The notes below the pieces were generated by a model that ran no database searches, had not been told where the DNA came from, and saw only the letters and a list, made by a program, of their open reading frames with translations. A stretch of 64,000 nt of DNA, taken from positions 124,001 to 188,000 of the forward strand of contig NZ_FNHI01000006.1 in assembly GCF_900103455.1 (NCBI RefSeq), given 5' to 3'. The stretch comes from Streptomyces wuyuanensis (GTDB lineage: Bacteria; Actinomycetota; Actinomycetes; Streptomycetales; Streptomycetaceae). A program made the translations under genes and the position numbers. The stretch's first letter is position 1, and the number at the start of each line of letters is the position of its first letter. Of this stretch, positions 50,039 through 62,577 are shown one piece after another.

Positions 50039-50248
50039 ATGCTGCCGATGGACTCGAAGGACTCGATGGATCAAGGCGATTCACTCGCGCGCACCGTCGT
50101 CCGCTGTGCCGAAGGGCACGTCTTCACCACCTCGTCGTTCCCGATGCAGCAGCTCGGTACCGGCAGGATCGGACCCGGGCGGCTCATCCGCTGTCCCCGG
50201 TGCGCGCGCTTGCGGCAGGCCGTCCCCGTGGTGCTGCAGAACCGCTGA
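50039..50248 (+). CDS. small conserved protein with CxxC (69 aa)
   Basis: Compact: VRCAEGHVFTTSSFPMQQLG, then GPGRLIRCPRCARLRQAVPV. The Cys/His spacing (C-x-x-x-H and C-x-x-C) suggests a zinc ribbon. ATG at 50039 with GGGGAAGGG five bases upstream. It precedes dcd by 103 bp on the same strand. No function is known to me. Confidence 0.7.
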   Translation: MLPMDSKDSMDQGDSLARTVVRCAEGHVFTTSSFPMQQLGTGRIGPGRLIRCPRCARLRQAVPVVLQNR

Positions 50249-50351
50249 GCTGACCGGCGGGCGACCGGCGTCGCGGAGCGGCGCGAGTGAGTGAGGCGCG
50301 CGGGCTCCGCCCGATTGGGGCGGGCCCGCGCGCTCTGCGTATCCTCGGGGC

Positions 50352-50927
50352 GTGCTTCTCTCAGACAAGGACATCCGGGCCGAGATCGACGCGGGACGGG
50401 TGCGCATCGACCCGTTCGACGATTCGATGGTGCAGCCCTCGAGCATCGACGTGCGGCTCGACCGCTACTTCCGGGTGTTCGAGAACCACCGCTACCCCCA
50501 CATCGACCCCGCCGTCGAGCAGGCCGACCTGACGCGTCTGGTCGAGCCCGAGGGCGACGAGGCGTTCATCCTGCATCCCGGCGAGTTCGTGCTGGCATCG
50601 ACGTACGAGGTCATCACGCTGCCCGACGACATCGCCTCCCGGTTGGAGGGCAAGAGCTCGCTCGGCAGGCTCGGCCTGGTCACCCACTCCACGGCCGGGT
50701 TCATCGATCCCGGTTTCTCCGGCCATGTCACGCTGGAACTGTCGAACCTGGCCACCCTGCCCATCAAGCTGTGGCCGGGCATGAAGATCGGACAGCTGTG
50801 CATGTTCCGGCTGAGCACGCCGGCGGAGCACTCGTACGGCTCCGAGAAGTACGGGTCCCGGTACCAGGGGCAGCGAGGGCCGACGGCCTCGCGGTCGTTC
50901 ATGAATTTCCATCGGACGCAGGTGTGA
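50352..50927 (+). CDS. dcd: dCTP deaminase (Dcd)
   Basis: A 191-aa trimeric enzyme that deaminates dCTP to dUTP for thymidylate synthesis. It shows [60 protein letters not shown] and [15 protein letters not shown], including the catalytic Glu in the last stretch. Length matches Streptomyces Dcd exactly. GTG start at 50352. The phosphoribosyltransferase gene follows after 13 bp, probably in the same transcript. Confidence 0.95.
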   Translation: MLLSDKDIRAEIDAGRVRIDPFDDSMVQPSSIDVRLDRYFRVFENHRYPHIDPAVEQADLTRLVEPEGDEAFILHPGEFVLASTYEVITLPDDIASRLEGKSSLGRLGLVTHSTAGFIDPGFSGHVTLELSNLATLPIKLWPGMKIGQLCMFRLSTPAEHSYGSEKYGSRYQGQRGPTASRSFMNFHRTQV

Positions 50928-50940
50928 GGGCCGGAACGCA

Positions 50941-51438
50941 ATGAGTGAGGTACGCGAGAACCTGACGTACGAGAAGTTCGGCGTCGCGGTCCGCGAGCTT
51001 GCGCAGACGATCGCGAACGACGGCTTCGAGCCCGACATAGTGCTGTCGATCGCGCGTGGCGGTGTCTTCGTCGCCGGCGGGCTGGCCTACGCGTTGGACT
51101 GCAAGAACATCCACCTCGTCAACGTGGAGTTCTACACCGGCGTCGGCACGACGCTCGAGATGCCGGTCATGCTCGCGCCGGTCCCCAACGCGATCGACTT
51201 CTCCGACAAGAAGGTCCTGATCGCCGACGACGTCGCGGACACCGGCAAGACCCTGAAGCTCGTCCACGACTTCTGCGTCGACCACGTCGCCGAGGTGCGG
51301 TCCGCCGTCATCTACGAGAAGTCGCAGTCGCTGGTGAAGTGCGAGTACGTGTGGAAGCGCACGGACGACTGGATCAACTTCCCCTGGAGCGTGGAGAAGC
51401 CCGTCGTGCGACGCAGCGGCCAGGTCTTGGACGCCTGA
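50941..51438 (+). CDS. type I phosphoribosyltransferase
   Basis: 165 aa. The PRPP-binding loop is VLIADDVADTGKTL, and the N-terminal flexible loop region is LSIARGGVFVAGGLAYALD. The family includes xanthine/hypoxanthine-type enzymes and regulators; SQSLVKCEYVWKRTDDWINF is the usual C-terminal substrate segment. Next to dcd it fits nucleotide salvage. The ATG at 50941 follows dcd by 13 bp. A terminator lies 90 bp downstream. Confidence 0.88.
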   Translation: MSEVRENLTYEKFGVAVRELAQTIANDGFEPDIVLSIARGGVFVAGGLAYALDCKNIHLVNVEFYTGVGTTLEMPVMLAPVPNAIDFSDKKVLIADDVADTGKTLKLVHDFCVDHVAEVRSAVIYEKSQSLVKCEYVWKRTDDWINFPWSVEKPVVRRSGQVLDA

Positions 51439-51527
51439 CCCTCCGCGCGGTCGCGCGAAGGGTGAGGACGCGCCGCGCGGGCGCACGGGAGCAAACGAGG
51501 GACTGGTCCCGACCGCTGGGGCGTCGA

Positions 51528-51559
51528 GAAGGCCCCTGCCGAGTACGGCAGAGGCCTTC
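51528..51559. terminator. hairpin terminator
   Basis: GAAGGCCCCTGCCG pairs with CGGCAGAGGCCTTC with one mismatch; TTCG follows. It serves the dcd unit and the convergent YIP1 gene. Confidence 0.85.
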
Positions 51560-51590
51560 TTCGTGGTCCGTCCCGTGGGCGGGACCCCGG

Positions 51591-52532
51591 TCAGATGGTG
51601 CCGAGCTTGATGATCGCGAGCAGCGCGATCAGCTGGAGCGCCGAGGCGCCCAGCGCCTTCGGCCACGGCAGATCGTGCGACTTGCTCACCATGGAGGTGA
51701 AGAGCGCGGCCGCCGCGAGCCAGGTCGCCCAGCCCACCACCTGCACCAGCATGTTCTCGCCGCCCAGGAAGAGGGCGACGAGCAGCCTCGGGGCGTCCGT
51801 GAGCGACATGATCAGCATGGAGAGGCCCACGGTCGGCTGCCACGCCCCGTCGCCGCCGAGTTGCCGGGCCAGGGTGTGGGTGACCGCGCCGAGGATCAGA
51901 CCGCCGAGGACGAAGCCCACGCCGGTGACGATCACGGACGTGAGCGCGCTGGCGAACGGCGCGTTGATCGCCTCGTCGCGCGTCTGGTCGAATCCGAAGA
52001 TGGCGAGCAGGCCGTAGAGGAACGTGACGCTCAGCGCCGGGCCCCAGACCGGGTAGTCCCGCATCTGCAGGAAGGTCGGGCCGGGGCGCAGGACGATGCC
52101 GCTCAGCAGTTCCTTCCAGTGCAGGCGCGGTCCGGACGGGACGGGTGCGGCGCCGGCGTGGTAGGTCGAGCCGTCGTTGTACGGGTCCTCGCCGACGCTG
52201 AATGCCCGGGTGTGGCCGGGGTTGTCGGCGTACGGGTCGGCGCCGTGTCCGCCGCCCTGGTAGCCGCCCTGCTGCTGGTACGGGTCGCCGAAGTACTCGG
52301 GCTCGCCGTGCGGAGCCTGGTGCCCGTGCCCGTGCCCGTGCCCGTGTCCATGGCCCTGCCCGCCGTGTCCGCCGCCTCTGCGGGGCCACTGCTGCTGCGG
52401 GGGGTACGAGGGCGCCGCCTGGCCTCCTCCGGGGCCGTACGACTGTCCGTACGGCGACGGGGGCGCCTGCTGCGGTTGTTGTTGCGGGGTGCGGTTGTTG
52501 TCCCGGCCGCGTCCGATCCTGAATCCAGCCAC
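51591..52532 (-). CDS. YIP1-family membrane protein with Gln/Gly/His-rich N terminus
   Basis: 313 aa. Residues 1-130 are low-complexity and cytosolic, with poly-Gln, Gly and a (GH)n run (GGHGGQGHGHGHGHGHGHQ) that may bind Ni or Zn. Residues 140-310 are a YIP1 domain of five helices: LSVTFLYGLLAIFGFDQT, VGFVLGGLILGAVTHTLARQ, LLVALFLGGENMLVQVVGWA. The GTG at 52532 gives the usual MAGFRIGRG start. The (CCCGTG)n DNA under the His run is prone to slippage. Function is unknown. Confidence 0.8.
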   Translation of the reverse strand: MAGFRIGRGRDNNRTPQQQPQQAPPSPYGQSYGPGGGQAAPSYPPQQQWPRRGGGHGGQGHGHGHGHGHGHQAPHGEPEYFGDPYQQQGGYQGGGHGADPYADNPGHTRAFSVGEDPYNDGSTYHAGAAPVPSGPRLHWKELLSGIVLRPGPTFLQMRDYPVWGPALSVTFLYGLLAIFGFDQTRDEAINAPFASALTSVIVTGVGFVLGGLILGAVTHTLARQLGGDGAWQPTVGLSMLIMSLTDAPRLLVALFLGGENMLVQVVGWATWLAAAALFTSMVSKSHDLPWPKALGASALQLIALLAIIKLGTI

Positions 52533-52859
52533 GCATTCGAACGTACCCGGTCCTGCTGTGTCCGGTGTCCGGGGCCGGGTAACCGGGGGACCTTTGCGGC
52601 CGAGCTGTGACATCCCCTAGGGGGACCACGGGGGTTGCCCGACCTGCCGGCCCCTGAGGGATCCCGGGGTCTGCCGGATCCGTCGGAGGTCCTTCGCGGG
52701 CTCGGGGGCCATCGGCCGGTGAGGGCCGGGGCGCGGCGGCTCGGCCGCTGACGCCGTGCCGGGTGGCGTCACCGGGTTCCGCCCGGCCAGCGGCAGCGGA
52801 CGGGTCACGCCACCGCCCCGGGGCCGCGGTGCCGGGTCACGCTCCGGCCCGATCGCGTC

Positions 52860-54008
52860 TCAGCCGAGGAAGACCGAGGTGCTGAAGGTGATCAGGGGCC
52901 GGTCCCGGTCCCCGGCGCCCGGGTGGATCGCGATGACGTCCGCGCTCTCGCCCCGGTGCGTGCGGGTCACGACGTCCGCGCGTCCGTCCCCGTCGAAGTC
53001 CGCGCGGCGGAGCAGCTCGGTGACGGGCGAGGTCTCGCCGGCCGGGAGTGGCGGCGCCGGCGGCAGCGGTACGGCCTTGAACGTGTACGGGCCGCCGGGT
53101 CGGCCGGGCCCGTCGGGTCCGCCCCGCAGGAGCCTGCCCTTGGCCGCGGTGCCGGGGACGAGAGGGCCGGTGGAGTGGACGAGGTCGTCGTAGCCGTCGC
53201 CGTCCGCGTCCGCCCGGGGCGAGGGGGCGGCGAGCACGGGGCCCGACCCGGGGACCGCGGGTCCGGCGGCGCGCGGTGCGCCGGTGCGGCCGAAGGGGCC
53301 GCGCAGGAAGCTCACCCGGCCCTCGCTCGCGGTCACCGCGAGGTCCTGGGCGCCGTCGCCGTCGAAGTCGCCGCAGACGGGGTGGTCGGGCCATTCGTTG
53401 CCGTGGCGGGCGCGCTCGGGGATCCGCAGGACGACCGCCCTGCCGGTGAGTCCGGACGGGCCGCCGAAGAGCAGTTGCAGCGGGACGGGCGGGCGGCCGG
53501 TGCCGTCGTACGGGGGGTCCGTGGCGACGACCAGGTCGCTGAAGCCGTCCTCGTCCAGGTTACACGCGGCGGCGGCGTCGAAGGCGGAGGGCGGGGTGCC
53601 GGCGACGGCTGCGCCGTTGGCTCGAGGGGTCAGAAGCTGCCGTACGGCCGGCGAGACGGGGCCCTGGGCGCCGGAGGCGGCCCCGGTACCGGCGGCGGTG
53701 CCGTACACGATGCCGATGCCCGCGTCGTCGTCGTGGCCCGCGCCGGGCGCCTTGACCAGGTCGTCGAGGACGAGGTCGCGGTGGCCGTCGCCGTTGAAGT
53801 CCTCCGGTACGCGGCTGCCGTCGCCGTGCGGCACCGCAACCGCCCGGGGTGCGGCCTTGCCCGCGAGGGCCTGCGGCGAGGCGGAGCGGGGGGCGGCGGG
53901 GCGGTCGGGTGCGGGCCGGGGAGGGGCGGTGGGCCCGCAGCCGGTCAGTGGCGCCAGCAGCAGCGCGGCCGCGCCCGTCAGCGCGGCGTTGCGCAGTAGA
54001 CGCACCAC
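52860..54008 (-). CDS. FG-GAP/VCBS-repeat lipoprotein
   Basis: A 382-aa exported lipoprotein with lipobox LAPLTGC. Five calcium-binding DxDxDG blades are visible: DFNGDGHRDLVL, NLDEDGFSDLVV, DFDGDGAQDLAV, DADGDGYDDLVH and DFDGDGRADVVT, so it is an integrin-like beta-propeller. Such proteins bind ligands or act as adhesins at the cell surface; no enzyme activity is indicated. The GTG at 54008 has GGGAG about ten bases upstream. The 5' side faces a long tandem-repeat region. Confidence 0.85.
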   Translation of the reverse strand: MVRLLRNAALTGAAALLLAPLTGCGPTAPPRPAPDRPAAPRSASPQALAGKAAPRAVAVPHGDGSRVPEDFNGDGHRDLVLDDLVKAPGAGHDDDAGIGIVYGTAAGTGAASGAQGPVSPAVRQLLTPRANGAAVAGTPPSAFDAAAACNLDEDGFSDLVVATDPPYDGTGRPPVPLQLLFGGPSGLTGRAVVLRIPERARHGNEWPDHPVCGDFDGDGAQDLAVTASEGRVSFLRGPFGRTGAPRAAGPAVPGSGPVLAAPSPRADADGDGYDDLVHSTGPLVPGTAAKGRLLRGGPDGPGRPGGPYTFKAVPLPPAPPLPAGETSPVTELLRRADFDGDGRADVVTRTHRGESADVIAIHPGAGDRDRPLITFSTSVFLG

Positions 54009-54154
54009 GACGGCACCACTCCCGTTCGTCCATCCGGTTTCGCCGGGCCGGGTCCGGAACCCGGGCCGCATCATCATGCCCCTGTCAGGTGCATCGGCCA
54101 ATGGTCAGGCGGCGGGCAGTTCGCCGGACCCGGGAGCGGACCTGCGGCACGACA

Positions 54155-54408
54155 CCCCGAAACGGCAGGAGCGTCACGACATCGGAAGCGGCAGGAGCGC
54201 CACGGCGCCCGAAACGGCAGGACGTCACAACGCCCGAAACGGCAGGACGTCACAACGCCCGAAACGGCAGGAGCGCCACCGCACCGTAAGCGGTAGGAGC
54301 GTCACGACACCGGAAGCGGCAGGAGCGCCTCGGCACCCGAAACCGCAGAAGCGTCACGCACCCGAACCGACGCGAGCGCCACGGCACCGGAAACGACAGA
54401 AGCGGCCG
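54155..54408. repeat. ten-unit tandem repeat, ~26 bp per unit
   Basis: Consensus begins CCGGAAACGGCAGGAGCGTC and continues ACGRCA. Units are 25-26 bp and 70-95% alike; two central units are identical 25-bp copies. The last unit runs into a terminator stem. The variable unit length breaks every reading frame. Confidence 0.88.
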
Positions 54409-54438
54409 GTCCTGCCCCCGAGGCAGGTCCGGCCGCTT
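54400..54438 (-). terminator. strong hairpin terminator of the Fe-S oxidoreductase gene
   Basis: AAGCGGCCGG and CCTGCC pair with GGCAGG and CCGGCCGCTT around CCCGA. It lies 22 bp after the stop of the Fe-S gene and overlaps the last repeat unit. Confidence 0.85.
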
Positions 54439-54459
54439 TCTGCTCGTCCTTGCAGACGA

Positions 54460-56769
<2,310 letters not shown>

Positions 56770-56852
56770 TTCGGGGCTCCTCGGGCCTGCGAGGGTGGGG
56801 AATCGGCACTTACTAAGCGGTAACTTATCCAGTCCGTGCCGAGCGTACCCAC

Positions 56853-57473
56853 TTATTCCGTCGCACTGTAGCCAGGTAGGCGGTGATCTGCGTCGCTCAG
56901 GTGACCCTGAGTGCGAGGCGGGAACAGGGCCGGGAGCGTGCGCACCAGGACGGCCAGATCCAGCCCGATCCAATGGTGCTCCACGTAGTGCTGGTCGAGC
57001 AGCTCGGGTTCGTCCCAGGGGAGCGTCGAGTGCCTGCTCAGCTGGGCGGGGCCGGTGAGGCCGGGCCGGACGGTCTGCCGCCAGGGAGCGGCGGCCCGGG
57101 GGTCCTCCGGGGCCAGCGCCGCCGGGCCGACCAGGGACATCTCGCCCGTGACGACATGGGGCAGCCTGGAGAGCAGGTCCAGCCGCCAGCGGCGCGTGCG
57201 CAGCGAGCGGACGGTGAAGGGGTGGCCGTCCAGTCCCGTCTTCAGCTCGCGCACGACGATCCCGCCGGGTGGGCGTCGCAGGGCGAGGGAGCAGGCCGCG
57301 GCGGCCAGCAGCGGGGCGGCGAGGACCAGCAGCAGGGTGCCGAGGGCCATGTCGAGCAGGCGCTTGGGTTCCGCGGGTCGCTCCGAGCGCATCCCCGGTG
57401 CCGGCTTCGCCGATCGCACCGGTCCCGCCGACCCCACCGATCGCACCGACTGTACGGGGCGCAAGGCACTCAC
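56853..57473 (-). CDS. short bacterial sugar-phosphate transferase-like protein
   Basis: A 206-aa monotopic-type protein with one hydrophobic segment (LDMALGTLLLVLAAPLLAAA) after KRLLD. The family motifs GIVVRELKTGLDGHPFTVRS, VVTGEMSLVGPAAL and RPGLTGPAQLS are present. The catalytic Asp-Glu pair before the LP motif reads Asp-Leu here (RLDLLSRLPHV), so activity is doubtful. GTG 57473 is tentative with no good ribosome site; an ATG further in (MRSERPAEP) is possible. Divergent from dnaK. Confidence 0.65.
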   Translation of the reverse strand: MSALRPVQSVRSVGSAGPVRSAKPAPGMRSERPAEPKRLLDMALGTLLLVLAAPLLAAAACSLALRRPPGGIVVRELKTGLDGHPFTVRSLRTRRWRLDLLSRLPHVVTGEMSLVGPAALAPEDPRAAAPWRQTVRPGLTGPAQLSRHSTLPWDEPELLDQHYVEHHWIGLDLAVLVRTLPALFPPRTQGHLSDADHRLPGYSATE

Positions 57474-57629
57474 CTGACCGTTCTGTCGTTTCTCAGTCGA
57501 TACCTGGTGGTTTCTGTCCAGTCGGACGCGTCTATGAACCTTTCGCGTGCTTTGCAGAACGATGGCACGGTGGGCACGGGGGTGTGTGCAGGCCGCGCCG
57601 GGCGGGCAGGCGAAGGGGGGCGCACCATA

Positions 57630-57650
57630 GTTGAGTCGGGTAGGCTCAGC
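57630..57650. promoter_or_regulatory. weak second HAIR-like element
   Basis: GTTGAGT-N7-GCTCAGC. Nine or ten of the fourteen arm positions match the HspR consensus. It lies just upstream of the dnaK -35 element. Confidence 0.4.
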
Positions 57651-57654
57651 TCTG

Positions 57655-59570
<1,916 letters not shown>

Positions 59571-59571
<1 letters not shown>

Positions 59572-60230
59572 TGACGGAGGAGACCCCGGGTTTCGAGGAG
59601 AAGCCCGACGTCCCCTCCGGCGCCACTCCCGATGACGCGGCGCAGGCCGCCGCCCCCTCCGCGGAGGAGGGGGCGGCCCAGGCCGGGGACGCAGCACAGA
59701 CGGCCCGTACGGCTGCCGACGCGGGGCTGACGGCCCAGCTGGACCAGGTCCGGACCGCGCTCAACGAGCGCACGCTGGACCTGCAGCGACTGCAGGCCGA
59801 GTACCAGAACTACCGCCGTCGGGTGGAGCGGGACCGGATCACGGTCAAGGAGATCGCCGTCGCGCAGCTCCTGACCGAGCTCCTGCCCGTCCTCGACGAC
59901 ATCGGCCGGGCCCGTGAGCACGGCGAACTGGTCGGCGGCTTCAAGTCGGTGGCGGAATCGCTGGAGACCGTCGCCGCCAAGATGGGGCTGCAGCAGTTCG
60001 GCAAGGAGGGCGAGCCCTTCGACCCGACGGTCCACGAGGCCCTGATGCACAGCTACGCGCCGGACGTCACCGAGACGACCTGCGTGGCGATCCTGCAGCC
60101 GGGCTACCGGATCGGCGAGCGGACCATCCGGCCCGCGCGTGTCGCGGTGGCCGAGCCGCAGCCCGGGGCCCAGCCCAAGGAGCAGGCGGCCGAGACGGAC
60201 GAGGAGAGCGGTGGCCCGGACGAGGGCTGA
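59571..60230 (+). CDS. grpE: nucleotide exchange factor GrpE
   Basis: 219 aa. An acidic, Ala/Gln-rich N-terminal region (1-55) precedes the coiled coil (QLDQVRTALNERTLDLQRLQ) and the GrpE core: AEYQNYRRRVERDR, ELLPVLDDIGRAREHG, FGKEGEPFDPTVHEALMH and PGYRIGERTIRPARVAVAEP. The beta domain opens the DnaK nucleotide cleft. ATG overlaps the dnaK stop by one base (TGATG). Confidence 0.97.
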
Positions 60231-60263
60231 CGCAGACGGCAGGCACCGGAAGGAGGGACGTCG

Positions 60264-61439
60264 ATGAGCACGAAGGACTTCGTCGAGAAGGACTACTACA
60301 AGGTTCTCGGCGTCCCCAAGGACGCCACCGACGCGGAGATCAAGAAGGCGTACCGGAAGCTCGCACGCGAGAACCACCCGGACGCCAACAAGGGCGACGC
60401 GAAGGCCGAGGAGCGCTTCAAGGAGATCTCCGAGGCCAACGACGTGCTCGGCGACCCCAAGCGGCGCAAGGAGTACGACGAGGCGCGGGCCCTCTTCGGC
60501 AACGGTGGCTTCCGGGCCGGTCCCGGAGCCGGCGGAACGTTCAACTTCGACCTGGGCGACCTCTTCGGGGGCCCCCAGGCCGGGGGCGGCGGCGCCGGCG
60601 GTTTCGGCGGCGGACTCGGGGACGTCTTCGGCGGCCTGTTCAACCGCGGGGCCGGCACGGGCCCCCGCACCCAGCCGCGCCGCGGCCAGGACATCGAGTC
60701 CGAGGTGACGCTCAGCTTCACCGAGGCGGTGGACGGGGCCACGGTCCCGCTGCGGATGTCCAGCCAGCAGCCCTGCAAGGCCTGTTCGGGCACCGGCGAC
60801 AAGAACGGCACGCCCCGGGTGTGCCCGACCTGCGTCGGCACCGGGCAGGTCTCGCGCGGCGGCAGCGGGTCCTTCTCGCTGACCGACCCGTGCGTCGACT
60901 GCAAGGGCCGCGGGCTGATCGCCGAGAACCCCTGCGAGGTCTGCCACGGCAGCGGCCGCGCCAAGTCGTCCCGGACCATGCAGGTCCGCATCCCCGCCGG
61001 GGTGAGCGACGGCCAGCGGATCCGGCTGCGGGGCAAGGGCGCACCGGGCGAGCGCGGTGGACCGGCCGGCGATCTGTACGTGGTGGTCCACGTCGGTGAG
61101 CACCCGGTCTTCGGGCGCAAGGGCGACAACCTCACCGTCACGGTGCCGGTCTCCTTCACGGAGGCCGCGCTCGGCGGCGAGGTGAAGGTCCCGACGCTCG
61201 GCGGGCCCCCGGTCACCCTGAAACTGCCCGCGGGTACGCCGAACGGCCGTACGATGCGGGCCCGCGGCAAGGGCGCCGTCCGCAAGGACGGCACTCGTGG
61301 CGACCTGCTGGTCACCGTGGAGGTCGCGGTGCCCACGGAGCTCGGCGACGAGGCCCGTGAGGCACTGGAGACGTACCGCAAGGCGACTGAGGACGACGAC
61401 CCGCGGGCAGAACTGTTCCAGGCTGCGAAGGGAGCATGA
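60264..61439 (+). CDS. dnaJ: co-chaperone DnaJ (type I Hsp40)
   Basis: 391 aa. The J domain is at 1-75 with HPD in RENHPDANKG. A Gly/Phe-rich segment follows (90-145). The zinc-binding region has four CxxCxGxG units: CKACSGTG, CPTCVGTG, CVDCKGRG and CEVCHGSG. Two C-terminal substrate-binding domains complete it. It delivers substrates to DnaK and stimulates its ATPase. It follows grpE after 33 bp. This is the operon copy (DnaJ1); Streptomyces usually carries a second dnaJ elsewhere. Confidence 0.97.
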   Translation: MSTKDFVEKDYYKVLGVPKDATDAEIKKAYRKLARENHPDANKGDAKAEERFKEISEANDVLGDPKRRKEYDEARALFGNGGFRAGPGAGGTFNFDLGDLFGGPQAGGGGAGGFGGGLGDVFGGLFNRGAGTGPRTQPRRGQDIESEVTLSFTEAVDGATVPLRMSSQQPCKACSGTGDKNGTPRVCPTCVGTGQVSRGGSGSFSLTDPCVDCKGRGLIAENPCEVCHGSGRAKSSRTMQVRIPAGVSDGQRIRLRGKGAPGERGGPAGDLYVVVHVGEHPVFGRKGDNLTVTVPVSFTEAALGGEVKVPTLGGPPVTLKLPAGTPNGRTMRARGKGAVRKDGTRGDLLVTVEVAVPTELGDEAREALETYRKATEDDDPRAELFQAAKGA

Positions 61440-61443
61440 CGCG

Positions 61444-61905
61444 ATGGACGGCCGACGTCGACAGCCCGGATTCGGTGGCAGGGCCTATGAACTGACCGAA
61501 GAGACGCCGGTGTACGTCATCTCCGTGGCGGCCCAGCTGTCCGGACTGCACCCGCAGACCCTTCGGCAGTACGACCGCCTCGGTCTCGTCTCCCCGGACC
61601 GCACCGCCGGTCGCGGCCGACGTTATTCGGCCCGGGACATCGAACTGCTCCGCCAGGTCCAGTCCCTGTCCCAGGACGAGGGCATCAACCTGGCCGGCAT
61701 CAAGCGCATCATCGAGCTGGAGAACCAGGTCGCGGCGCTTCAGGCCAAGGTCGCGGAGCTGTCCGCGGCGGTCGAGGGCGCGGCACTGGCGATGCAGCAG
61801 CGCGAGGCCCAGGTGCACGCGTCGTACCGGCGCGACCTGGTGCCCTATCAGGACGTCCAGCAGACCAGCGCGTTGGTGGTGTGGCGGCCGAAGCGGGACG
61901 GCTGA
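61444..61905 (+). CDS. hspR: heat-shock repressor HspR (MerR family)
   Basis: A 153-aa MerR-type protein. The winged helix is YVISVAAQLSGLHPQTLRQYDRLGL (in two parts) followed by SPDRTAGRGRRYSARDIELL. The helix after it (IKRIIELENQVAALQAKVAE) is a dimerising coiled coil. It binds the HAIR operator upstream of dnaK and represses its own operon. ATG at 61444, four bases after the dnaJ stop. No metal or redox cysteines. Confidence 0.96.
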   Translation: MDGRRRQPGFGGRAYELTEETPVYVISVAAQLSGLHPQTLRQYDRLGLVSPDRTAGRGRRYSARDIELLRQVQSLSQDEGINLAGIKRIIELENQVAALQAKVAELSAAVEGAALAMQQREAQVHASYRRDLVPYQDVQQTSALVVWRPKRDG

Positions 61906-61943
61906 GCGCTCCCGCCGGACCGCGGCGCGCGGAAGACGCAGAG

Positions 61944-61969
61944 GGCCGGGAGGTGTGAACCTCCCGGCC
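61944..61969 (+). terminator. terminator of the dnaK operon
   Basis: GGCCGGGAGGT, loop GTGA, ACCTCCCGGCC, then TTCGTC; 38 bp after the hspR stop. Confidence 0.9.
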
Positions 61970-62086
61970 TTCGTCATGACCGGACCACGGCCCGCGGCCC
62001 GGAGGTGTGCCCCTGCCGTGGGCCCGTCGGCCCGGGCGCCGGCCCCCGGTGCCCGGGGCGTGGTCCGCCGGTCCGTGGCGAACGGG

Positions 62087-62575
62087 TCAGGGAATCAGTT
62101 CGGCCACCGCGTCGAGCGCGGTCGCCCACCAGGGCTGCCCTCCCGTTCCGAAGGCCGCGGCCAGTGCCGTGCCGACGGCGATGTCCCGGGGCTGCGCGCC
62201 TGCGTCCGTGAGCCCGTCGGACCCGACGTGCCCGTCGCCCTCGGACGTGAACGTCCCGAGCGGCACGCCGTCCCTGAGGAATCTGCTGGAGTCCAGTGAG
62301 CAGGGCACCAGGCGGTAGCGGGTGCTCCCGGCGAAGGCGTCGACCCGGTACGACCCGCGCAGCAGCCGGCCCCTGCCGGGCGCGATCCGTGCGGGTGCGC
62401 CGTCGACGGTGAGCGTCAGGAGGGCCCTGTCACGGGTGCCCACGGGGATGTGCGGATGCGGTTCCGTGCCCGGGGAGCGGACGATGCGCACCGGCGGAAG
62501 GCCGGATCCGGACACTTCGACGATGCCCATGGGATGGTCGAGGCGGACGACGGGGCCGGAAACTGTCTGATCCAT
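62087..62575 (-). CDS. protein of unknown function (162 aa), co-translated with the LuxR-type gene
   Basis: No family is recognised. The sequence is rich in beta-type stretches (GIVEVSGSGLPPVRIVRS, LLTLTVDGAPARIAPGRGRL, GSYRVDAFAGSTRYRLVPCS). It lacks a signal peptide and membrane helices. The ATG at 62575 lies two bases after the LuxR stop; a TTG overlapping the stop is possible. It may be a partner or effector of that regulator. Confidence 0.6.
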   Translation of the reverse strand: MDQTVSGPVVRLDHPMGIVEVSGSGLPPVRIVRSPGTEPHPHIPVGTRDRALLTLTVDGAPARIAPGRGRLLRGSYRVDAFAGSTRYRLVPCSLDSSRFLRDGVPLGTFTSEGDGHVGSDGLTDAGAQPRDIAVGTALAAAFGTGGQPWWATALDAVAELIP

Positions 62576-62577
62576 GA

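Larger units (their letters stand above)
54009..54459. other. intergenic region dominated by a 26-bp tandem repeat
   Basis: It holds the ten-unit repeat (54155-54408) and the terminator of the Fe-S gene. No gene is supported. Because the two flanking genes run the same way, the promoter of the FG-GAP gene must lie between the repeat and 54008. Confidence 0.65.

Noticed and set aside
54155..54408. CRISPR array
   Set aside because: The units are contiguous without unique spacers and there are no cas genes.
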